DNA from: RGIG5612 sp045604025
Lineage (GTDB): Bacteria > Bacillota > Clostridia > Lachnospirales > Lachnospiraceae
NCBI GenBank assembly: GCA_045604025.1
Contig: JAZUNG010000099.1
Location: forward strand, 1-5,056
Reading direction: 5' to 3'
Length of the DNA: 5,056 nt
Under the pieces are notes generated by a model, which worked only from the letters and a program-made list of their open reading frames with translations, searched no databases and was not told the DNA's origin. Shown one piece after another: positions 1 through 5,056 of this stretch (positions are counted from its first letter, which is position 1; every line of letters begins with the position of its first letter). Made by a program: the position numbers and the translations under genes.

Positions 1-2
1 GG

Positions 3-86
3 AAGGCATATGATGCTCTGGTCGGATCAGACATTCCGCAAAAGCTTGTGATCATCGCAAAGCAGCAACTGCTATTAGCAGCTTAG
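3..86 (+). CDS. C-terminal tail of an unidentified upstream protein (partial)
   Basis: From base 3 one frame stays open for 27 codons and ends at TAG (84-86); the 5' end lies outside the window. The tail begins KAYDALVGSDIPQKL and ends in a Leu/Ala-rich stretch. The other two forward frames stop earlier, at 11-13 and 49-51. The codons used (AAG, CTG, GTC, GGA, ATC, GCA) match those of the complete genes here, which supports real coding. I do not recognise the family. The GSDIP segment loosely recalls the ends of sugar-binding-fold proteins, but that is too weak for a name. A small hairpin (CTGCTA/TAGCAG, 69-81) overlaps the last codons. Confidence 0.45.
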   Translation, partial: KAYDALVGSDIPQKLVIIAKQQLLLAA

Positions 87-241
87 GTTTTCAAGGTGCT
101 ATGCCTAAAGGTAATTTACACACAAAAATGGACTTGACTCACACACGAATAATCTGTGCAGCCAGCTGAATTATCCTGATTTGGTCATATACTTCATACA
201 GGCGAAAATATAGTGCTGAGCGGATACAGGGGATTATAAGG

Positions 242-271
242 TTGCTAAAACCCGCGGTTTCGGGCTATAAT
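242..271 (+). promoter_or_regulatory. Putative sigma-A-type promoter of map
   Basis: A perfect TATAAT (266-271) lies 18 bp after TTGCTA (242-247), which matches 4 of 6 bases of the TTGACA consensus. Transcription would start near 278 and give a leader of about 26 nt before map. The spacer contains a GC-rich near-palindrome: AAACC and GGTTT at 248-260 around CCGCGG, and alternatively CCCG/CGGG at 251-264. It could be an operator or chance. No other pair of well-spaced promoter hexamers was found in 87-303. Confidence 0.55.
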
Positions 272-295
272 AATAGTTCAATAATATTACAGAAT

Positions 296-299
296 GGAG
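296..299 (+). promoter_or_regulatory. Ribosome binding site of map (leaves start ambiguous)
   Basis: GGAG (296-299) lies only 4 nt before ATG 304 but 7 nt before the in-frame GTG at 307. Spacing slightly favours GTG 307, which would shorten the protein by one residue. ATG is kept as the stronger start codon. Either choice retains the whole SEC-C motif. Confidence 0.5.
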
Positions 300-303
300 A
301 CAT

Positions 304-1182
304 ATGGTGTTTTATAAAATAGGCAGAAATGATCCCTGCTGGTGCGGGAGCGGACTGAAATACAAGAAGTGCCATGAGGCCTTCGATGATAAGATCAGAC
401 ATTTCGCTTGGGAAGGACATGAGGTGCCGGACCACGACCTCCTGAAGACAGCAGAGGATATCGAAGGCATCAAAGCCAGCGCCAGGATCAACATCGCGGT
501 TCTGGACGAGATTGAGAAGCAGATCCATGAAGGCATGGCAACATCTGAGATAGATGATATAGTCAATCAGATCACATACGATATGGGAGGCATTCCGGCC
601 GATCTGAATTACGAAGGTTATCCGAAGAGCGTATGCACATCGATCAACGACGTCATCTGTCACGGCATCCCCAGCCCGAATGAGTTCCTGAAGGACGGAG
701 ATATCGTGAATGTTGACTGCTCAACCATTTTTAACGGATACTTTTCGGATTCGTCGAGAATGTTCTGCATCGGAAATGTCAGTCCCGAAAAGAGGAAGCT
801 AGTTGAGGTTACAAAGAAGTGCGTTGAACTGGGACTGGAGCAGGTGATCCCCTGGCATTTCCTGGGAGACATGGGTAATGTGATCAATCAGTATGCCATG
901 GAAAACGGCTTCCAGGTAGTCAGAGATATCGGAGGACACGGCTGCGGCAAAGAGTTCCACGAGGAGCCCTGGGTCAGCTATGTATCAAAACCCGGCGAAG
1001 AGATGCTGATGGTGCCCGGCATGGTATTCACGATCGAGCCGATGATCAATATGGGCACATACGAATTTACGGTAGACGAGGAGAACGGCTGGACCATCCG
1101 CACCAAGGACGGACTTCCGTCAGCACAGTGGGAAATACAGGTGCTGGTCACAGAAACCGGCCACGAAGTCCTGTGCTGGTAA
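304..1182 (+). CDS. map: Type I methionine aminopeptidase with N-terminal SEC-C zinc motif
   Basis: This cytoplasmic metalloprotease removes the initiator methionine from new proteins. The 292-residue product is longer than the roughly 250-residue minimal bacterial enzyme because of an N-terminal SEC-C module (C12, C14, C23, H24 in GRNDPCWCGSG...KKCH), a zinc-binding motif known from SecA and thought to help ribosome association. The pita-bread catalytic core is complete. Metal ligands by alignment from memory to the E. coli enzyme are D138 (VNVD), D149 (YFSD), H212 (GHGCG), E245 (TIEP) and E277 (SAQWE). H120 (CHGIP) and H219 (FHEEP) are the substrate-side histidines. After E277 the sequence reads IQ, where many homologues have HT or a similar pair. 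The C-terminus HEVLCW overlaps a possible decayed copy of the downstream repeat. The gene has its own promoter and a short leader, and appears to be transcribed alone. Confidence 0.95.
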   Translation: MVFYKIGRNDPCWCGSGLKYKKCHEAFDDKIRHFAWEGHEVPDHDLLKTAEDIEGIKASARINIAVLDEIEKQIHEGMATSEIDDIVNQITYDMGGIPADLNYEGYPKSVCTSINDVICHGIPSPNEFLKDGDIVNVDCSTIFNGYFSDSSRMFCIGNVSPEKRKLVEVTKKCVELGLEQVIPWHFLGDMGNVINQYAMENGFQVVRDIGGHGCGKEFHEEPWVSYVSKPGEEMLMVPGMVFTIEPMINMGTYEFTVDEENGWTIRTKDGLPSAQWEIQVLVTETGHEVLCW

Positions 1183-1183
1183 T

Positions 1184-1306
1184 GTTGATCATAAATGTTT
1201 TCCAAAATCTCCGGTGCTGACCAGAACCAATAAAAGCTTTTTCCCAAATCTCCAGCGCTGACCAATATGAAAGCGGTGTTTTTCCATTTTCTCCAGTGCT
1301 GACCAG
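1184..1306 (-). repeat. Left arm of 41-bp repeat array: three units, bottom-strand orientation
   Basis: Three tandem 41-bp units (1184-1224, 1225-1265, 1266-1306) each end on the + strand in TGACCAG or TGACCAA. Read on the - strand they begin CTGGTCAGC (TTGGTCAGC in the middle unit), continue with RCYGGAGA, and have TGGAA (GGGAA in the middle unit) at unit positions 21-25. The last 15 or so bases of each unit are poorly conserved. The period is exactly 41 bp with no indels. A possible further, strongly decayed unit in the same register lies at 1143-1183, inside the end of map. Confidence 0.9.
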
Positions 1307-1319
1307 CCAAGACTGGTCA
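1300..1319. repeat. Central palindrome of the repeat array
   Basis: TGACCAG (1300-1306) and CTGGTCA (1313-1319) are perfect inverted copies around the 6-base loop CCAAGA. This is where the two arms meet, and the symmetry axis lies at 1309.5. In RNA it gives a 7-bp stem. T5 follows at 1329-1333, nine bases after the stem, so a weak terminator role for map is possible. The distance from stem to T-run is not typical of an intrinsic terminator. Confidence 0.75.
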
Positions 1320-1517
1320 CAGGCGAACTTTTTGGAAATTGAGACGAACCAAGCTGGTCATAGACGGACTTATTGGAAATTGAGACAGAACAAGCTGATC
1401 ACAGGCGAACATTTTGGAAGACATGACGGAACAAGCTGGTCACAGGCGAACTTTTTGGAAAACACGCCAGAATTAGCTGGTCATCAGCAGAGCAGAGAAA
1501 ATCAGTCAGAGAGAGAA
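1313..1517 (+). repeat. Right arm of 41-bp repeat array: four clear units plus one decayed unit
   Basis: Units start at 1313, 1354, 1395, 1436 and 1477, exactly 41 bp apart. The first four share CTGGTCA (CTGATCA in the third), then mostly CAGGCGAAC, and TGGAA at unit positions 21-25. The first two also share the tail ATTGAGAC and differ at 7 of 41 positions. The fifth keeps CTGGTCA and a purine-rich tail but has lost most of the rest. The arm is the inverted counterpart of 1184-1306. The stretch has no credible gene. A 75-codon frame at 1296-1523 merely reads through the repeats, whose period is not a multiple of 3. The remaining 1518-1576 shows only the leuC ribosome binding site and an 8-bp palindrome, ACGATCGT (1546-1553). 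Confidence 0.9.
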
Positions 1518-1562
1518 CAGTAGATCATAGATAACAATTAGATTAACGATCGTGCATGGTTG

Positions 1563-1570
1563 AAGGAGGA
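1563..1570 (+). promoter_or_regulatory. Ribosome binding site that fixes the leuC start
   Basis: AAGGAGGA (1563-1570) is close to a perfect anti-16S match and lies 6 nt before ATG 1577. The in-frame ATG at 1556 is upstream of this site and has no ribosome binding site of its own, so translation should begin at 1577. Confidence 0.9.
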
Positions 1571-1576
1571 ATTATT

Positions 1577-2836
1577 ATGGGAATGACTATGACACAGAAG
1601 ATCCTGGCACATGCAGCAGGGCTGGAGAGTGTAACAGCCGGCCAGCTGGTTGAGTGCGCTCTGGATCTGGTACAGGGAAATGATGTCACAACGCCCGTGG
1701 CAGTTGAGGAGTTTGAAAAAAACGGCTTTACGAAGGTTTTTGATAAAGATAAGATCTCGATCATGCTGGACCACTATACTCCCTGCAAGGATATCGCGTC
1801 CGCAAAGCTGTGCGTGACAGCCAGAGATTTCGCAAGAAAGCATAATATAAAGCATTTCTATGATGTAGGCAAGGTTGGTATCGAGCATGCACTCAATCCC
1901 GAGCTCGGATTGTGCGCTCCTGGTGAAGTGATCATCGGAGCAGACTCGCACACCTGTACATACGGAGCTGTCGGCGCGTTCTCAACAGGCGTTGGTTCCA
2001 CCGATATGGCAGCAGGCATGGCCACTGGCGTATCATGGTTCAAGGTCCCTTCAGCTATCAAGGTAGTCCTGACAGGACAGTTCAGACCGTTCGTATCAGG
2101 CAAGGATGTGATCCTGCACCTGATCGGACTGATCGGCGTGGATGGAGCTCTCTACAGATCGCTGGAATTCACCGGTGACGGCATCGCTGCCCTGGATATG
2201 GATGACAGATTTACCATCTGTAACATGGCGATCGAGGCGGGTGCCAAGAACGGCATCTTCCCCGTGGATGAAAAATGCCTGGAGTATGTAAATGTGCGTG
2301 TGGACAGACCATATACAGTATTTGAGGCAGACGAGGATGCAGAGTACGACAGCGTAGTGGAGATCGATCTGAACACTCTGGAGTCAACCGTTTCCATGCC
2401 TCATCTTCCTTCCAATACGAAAAAGGTCAGCGAGGTGGCCGGACTGCCCATAGATCAGGTAGTGATAGGCTCATGTACAAACGGCCGTATCAAGGATATG
2501 AGGGAGGCAGCTGCTATCATCAAAGGACACAAGGTCGCTGACGGTATACGCTGCATCGTGATCCCGGCAACACAGGACATCTACATGCAGTGCATAAAAG
2601 AAGGCCTGGTTGAGACATTTATCGAGGCAGGCGCGGTATTTTCCACACCTACATGCGGACCGTGTCTGGGAGGACATATGGGATGCATGGCACCCGGAGA
2701 GAGAGCAGTTTCTACGACTAACCGCAATTTCGTAGGACGCATGGGTCATGTGACCAGTGAGGTCATACTGGCCAGTCCAGCAGTTGCAGCCGCATCAGCC
2801 ATCATGGGAGCGGTCGCAGACCCTGCAGCGCTGTAA
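1577..2836 (+). CDS. leuC: 3-isopropylmalate dehydratase large subunit
   Basis: LeuC pairs with LeuD to form cytoplasmic isopropylmalate isomerase, which converts 2-isopropylmalate to 3-isopropylmalate in leucine synthesis. The 419-residue product belongs to the aconitase superfamily and has the length of the short bacterial/archaeal LeuC class. The three [4Fe-4S] cysteines are C300 in VIGSCTNGR and C360 and C363 in TCGPC. The family signature GADSHTCTYGA is at about 121-131 and GRMGH at about 387-391. The start at 1577 gives the N-terminus MGMTMTQKIL, as I recall from clostridial homologues, and follows a strong ribosome binding site; the longer reading from 1556 is rejected. No clear promoter or T-box/leucine attenuator was seen upstream, only the 41-bp repeat array. 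leuD follows after 109 bp. The family also contains homoaconitase and dimethylmalate dehydratase, so substrate choice is inferred from similarity and the leuD partner. Confidence 0.95.
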   Translation: MGMTMTQKILAHAAGLESVTAGQLVECALDLVQGNDVTTPVAVEEFEKNGFTKVFDKDKISIMLDHYTPCKDIASAKLCVTARDFARKHNIKHFYDVGKVGIEHALNPELGLCAPGEVIIGADSHTCTYGAVGAFSTGVGSTDMAAGMATGVSWFKVPSAIKVVLTGQFRPFVSGKDVILHLIGLIGVDGALYRSLEFTGDGIAALDMDDRFTICNMAIEAGAKNGIFPVDEKCLEYVNVRVDRPYTVFEADEDAEYDSVVEIDLNTLESTVSMPHLPSNTKKVSEVAGLPIDQVVIGSCTNGRIKDMREAAAIIKGHKVADGIRCIVIPATQDIYMQCIKEGLVETFIEAGAVFSTPTCGPCLGGHMGCMAPGERAVSTTNRNFVGRMGHVTSEVILASPAVAAASAIMGAVADPAAL

Positions 2837-2877
2837 GATGATAATAAACGAAATAGGCCAGATAGCAGTAGTGGTCG

Positions 2878-2911
2878 ATGCCATAAGATGACCAGCTGTC
2901 TTAGGTGGCAT
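2878..2911 (+). promoter_or_regulatory. Bulged hairpin in the leuC-leuD spacer
   Basis: ATGCCATAAGA (2878-2888) pairs with TCTTA (2899-2903) and TGGCAT (2906-2911), leaving GG bulged at 2904-2905. This is an 11-bp stem with a 10-nt loop. The loop, 2889-2898, contains TGACCAG, the same 7-mer that ends the left-arm repeat units. The structure ends 21 nt before the leuD ribosome binding site and has no T-run, so it looks more like an RNA processing or stability element than a terminator. Function is not established. Confidence 0.5.
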
Positions 2912-2945
2912 GTAAGACAAGAACAGTCATACAGGAGGAATACTA

Positions 2946-3425
2946 ATGAAGATATATAAATACGGCGACAACGTGGACACCGATGTCATCATCCCGGCAC
3001 GTTACCTGAACGAATACAGCGAAGAGACCATGGCAGCTCACTGCATGGAAGACATCGATCCCGGATTCGCGTCAACAGTGGAGGCAGGAGATATTGTTGT
3101 GGCAGGAGAGAATTTCGGCTGTGGCTCATCACGCGAGCATGCACCACTGGCTCTCAAGGCCAGCAAGGTAAAATGCGTGATCGCGGCATCATTTGCCAGG
3201 ATTTTCTACCGCAATGCCATTAATATCGGCTTTCCCATCATGGAGTGCCCTGAGGCAGCAGCCGAGATCCAGCCGGGCGACAGCGTGAGCGTGGATTTCA
3301 AGACCGGTGTTATCACAGATGAGACTACAGGCAAGACATATCAGGCAGCTCCTTTCCCTGAGTTCATACAAGATATCATTGAGCAGGGGGGACTCCTTAG
3401 ATCACTTAAGAGCAGAGGCTTTTGA
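2946..3425 (+). CDS. leuD: 3-isopropylmalate dehydratase small subunit
   Basis: LeuD supplies the swivelling domain of isopropylmalate isomerase and closes over the Fe-S cluster and substrate held by LeuC. The 159-residue product is of the short LeuD class (about 160-170 residues), as in clostridia and archaea, rather than the roughly 200-residue enterobacterial class. Visible motifs are GDNVDTDVIIPARYL at 7-21, FGCGSSREHAP at 57-67 (active-site loop) and FYRNAINIGFP at 87-97. The residues after the ARYL motif, which help set substrate choice in this class, read YLNE (20-23). The start is fixed by AGGAGG (2933-2938), 7 nt before the ATG. It lies 109 bp after leuC and 69 bp before the thioredoxin-like gene. 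leuB does not follow within the window. Confidence 0.95.
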   Translation: MKIYKYGDNVDTDVIIPARYLNEYSEETMAAHCMEDIDPGFASTVEAGDIVVAGENFGCGSSREHAPLALKASKVKCVIAASFARIFYRNAINIGFPIMECPEAAAEIQPGDSVSVDFKTGVITDETTGKTYQAAPFPEFIQDIIEQGGLLRSLKSRGF

Positions 3426-3494
3426 AAAACAGTTTATATAACTGCATGCACCACAGACCGTAGGAAAGCACTATCAGGAAGAGAGGTCAGTATT

Positions 3495-4991
3495 ATGAGC
3501 GAGAAAGTTTTTTCATCCAGCACACAGTTTCAGATGGACAAAGAGTTCATCTTCGATAATTATCCCGCTATCCGTAAGGAGAACAATCCGGTATATGGAG
3601 TAGCAAACGCTGATGATGTGGTGATCACACCTGTCACATATGACGAGCTGAACTACATTCTGAATACTGACGGAGCACATGTGTTTCTCTTTGGCGGCAC
3701 ATGGAGTGCGAAGACCCAGGCTATCATTGACCGGGTCAACACATATGCGCACAAGTATGATGTAGATACAGTCTACAATTTCGACTTCAGCTGCGACGGT
3801 GAGGGCGATGAGACATCTATCAAGGCAGACCTCACAGAGCAGGACAGTTATGACGGGCCAGGAAAGAAACCTGCGAAGCCATGTGCGGATTTTAATTATG
3901 AATATGGCGAGATCGCGACCAGAAACCTGACCAATCTGAACAGCTGGGTGAAGGGAACGGTTGATTCTGCTGACAACATCACTTACCTGAACCTGTATGT
4001 GGATGCAGTAACTGTGCCGCGCATTAACGAACCATTCCTTTTCCTGTATGACAGAAATGAACCGCTGGGTCCAATAGTTTACGCTGTGGAGGCCGATTTC
4101 GAAGGAGACAGTGTTCCATGGGCGGTAGAGGAGCAGATCGAAAAGCTCTTCGCTATTACCAGAGAGCGCGGAGGAGTAAGCCCCTACACCCATCAGGACT
4201 ATATGTTCGATGCATTCAAACAGAATGAGAGAGGGCATTCCTTCAAGACCGAGGATGCATTCAGGAAAGATGAGCAGATCAATATCACACCTGTTACATT
4301 GCAGGAGCTCAGATGGATCCTGTCACAGAAGGGCTCATTCCTGGTGCTCTTTGCAGGCGCATGGTGCGCAAACAGTCAGGCGTGCATCGCAACTATCAAC
4401 GATTACGCAGTGGCAAATGATGTACGTGTATATATGATCGATATCAGGATTGACGGAAAATATCCGATTGATTTCTGGTTATATCCGAGGGCGCGCGAGC
4501 TCAGGCTCAACAATCCTGCATTTACAAAGAGTTATCTGGATCTGTGGGAGAGATGCCTTCCGGGAGCTCCGGTTCTGTGCAAGGTAAACCAGGATACCCC
4601 CGGCAAGTCATTCAATCCATATATAGAGGACGAAGAGGGCAATCTTCATGCCGTACTGAATGTGGACGTTCCATATATTCTGGCAGTCAACAAGGACAGA
4701 GTGTCTGCAAGGGGCAGTCGTATGCCTGTACTGGCAGCGCTTAACCATGACGGATTTGAACTGATCAACTGCAACAAGAGCTTCATTTATTACAAGCCCA
4801 ATTACAGGAAATATACAGCCGGCATGTATTATGTGATGAATGCTTATTGCGACAGCATCGGGCAGGAGGTCAAGGATATCGAGATTGACAGGACCGCGCC
4901 ACTTGTAGAAGGAACCCCCGTCAGAAATCCCAACGGCAAGGGCGAAGTCAAGTACTTCAAGGAGCATGACTGGTACAAGGAGCGAGCCTGA
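3495..4991 (+). CDS. Tandem thioredoxin-fold protein with degenerate active sites
   Basis: This 498-residue protein has two copies of a thioredoxin-like domain. Segments 40-99 and 260-317 align almost without gaps (ITPVT at 44-48 and 264-268; TW70 and AW290; offset 220). Where thioredoxins have WCGPC, domain 1 has W70-S-A-K-T (no cysteine) and domain 2 has W290-C291-A-N-S, with a further C297 three residues on. Candidate cis-prolines are P180 (NEPF) and P359 (GAPV), the latter flanked by C354 and C362. Each copy carries an insertion before its cis-Pro region, and domain 2 has a C-terminal extension to 498. No signal peptide or membrane segment is visible, so it is probably cytoplasmic. The start follows GAGAGG (3481-3486) with 8-nt spacing. 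I do not recognise a named family. Domain 2 might act as a monothiol or non-standard redox site, while domain 1 is probably structural or binding only. It may be co-transcribed with leuCD. Confidence 0.8.
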   Translation: MSEKVFSSSTQFQMDKEFIFDNYPAIRKENNPVYGVANADDVVITPVTYDELNYILNTDGAHVFLFGGTWSAKTQAIIDRVNTYAHKYDVDTVYNFDFSCDGEGDETSIKADLTEQDSYDGPGKKPAKPCADFNYEYGEIATRNLTNLNSWVKGTVDSADNITYLNLYVDAVTVPRINEPFLFLYDRNEPLGPIVYAVEADFEGDSVPWAVEEQIEKLFAITRERGGVSPYTHQDYMFDAFKQNERGHSFKTEDAFRKDEQINITPVTLQELRWILSQKGSFLVLFAGAWCANSQACIATINDYAVANDVRVYMIDIRIDGKYPIDFWLYPRARELRLNNPAFTKSYLDLWERCLPGAPVLCKVNQDTPGKSFNPYIEDEEGNLHAVLNVDVPYILAVNKDRVSARGSRMPVLAALNHDGFELINCNKSFIYYKPNYRKYTAGMYYVMNAYCDSIGQEVKDIEIDRTAPLVEGTPVRNPNGKGEVKYFKEHDWYKERA

Positions 4992-5007
4992 TCTTTGCTA
5001 GGGCGAG

Positions 5008-5029
5008 CAGTAGCTGAGATCTGCTACTG
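5008..5029 (+). terminator. Weak hairpin after the thioredoxin-like gene
   Basis: CAGTAGC (5008-5014) and GCTACTG (5023-5029) form a 7-bp stem with an 8-nt loop, starting 17 bp after the stop codon. No T-run follows, so it is not a convincing intrinsic terminator. It may stabilise the 3' end or be chance. Confidence 0.25.
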
Positions 5030-5056
5030 ATCAGAATTTACGTCTGTGCGAAGATA

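Noticed and set aside
134..155. TTGACT (134-139) as a -35 box
   Set aside because: No -10-like hexamer lies 16-18 bp downstream; the nearest AT-rich hexamers are only 8-10 bp away.
181..206. TTGGTCA plus CAGGCGAA upstream of map as a stray repeat unit
   Set aside because: Both words occur in the array, but here they are 11 bp apart instead of adjacent and the TGGAA block is missing from its expected place, so chance is the simpler reading.
1184..1517. CRISPR array
   Set aside because: Similarity runs through the whole 41-bp unit rather than alternating repeat and unique spacer, the orientation inverts at the centre, and no cas genes are present.
1296..1523. 75-codon forward frame across the right repeat arm
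   Set aside because: It reads through 41-bp repeats in shifting frames, has no ribosome binding site and resembles no protein. Its WSQANFLE recurrence simply reflects three repeat periods (123 bp).
1556..1576. Upstream ATG as the leuC start
   Set aside because: It precedes the strong ribosome binding site at 1563-1570 and would add seven residues not expected in the family.
1183..1576. Leucine T-box or attenuator leader for leuC
   Set aside because: No T-box-like conserved sequence (AGGGTGG…), no leader peptide rich in leucine codons and no terminator/antiterminator pair were visible.
3430..3444. CAGTT/AACTG inverted repeat after leuD as a terminator
   Set aside because: The stem is only 5 bp, AT-rich in the loop, and lacks a following T-run.

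Overview
The window looks like part of a Gram-positive Firmicutes (clostridial) chromosome, most likely a member of the Lachnospiraceae or a relative. This rests on strong AGGAGG-type ribosome binding sites, a methionine aminopeptidase with an N-terminal SEC-C zinc motif, a LeuC that opens MGMTMTQKIL, the short clostridial/archaeal-type LeuD, and frequent AGA/AGG arginine codons. Every recognisable gene is on the + strand. Assignment below phylum is inference.

Layout: 3-86 is probably the 3' tail of an unidentified upstream gene. 87-303 is a non-coding stretch with one good sigma-A-type promoter (TTGCTA, 18 bp, TATAAT) close to map. 304-1182 encodes methionine aminopeptidase (map). The 394 bp between map and leuC hold no credible gene but contain the most striking structure in the window. 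This is an array of 41-bp units in exact register: three in one orientation (1184-1306), a 6-bp centre, then four clear copies and one decayed copy in the opposite orientation (1313-1517). The array is symmetric about 1309.5. 1577-2836 is leuC, 2946-3425 is leuD, and 3495-4991 encodes a cytoplasmic-looking protein with two tandem thioredoxin-like domains whose CXXC sites are degenerate. 4992-5056 holds only a small hairpin.

How the genes work together: LeuC and LeuD form isopropylmalate isomerase, a [4Fe-4S] enzyme of leucine synthesis. The spacer between them is 109 bp and contains a bulged hairpin just ahead of the leuD ribosome binding site. leuB does not follow. Instead the thioredoxin-like gene starts 69 bp after leuD with no clear promoter of its own, so the three may be co-transcribed. 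A functional link between that protein and the oxygen-sensitive isomerase is possible but not shown. The repeat array lies directly upstream of leuC, where it could act as a regulatory site, a structured leader or a mobile repeat. Sequence alone does not decide between these.
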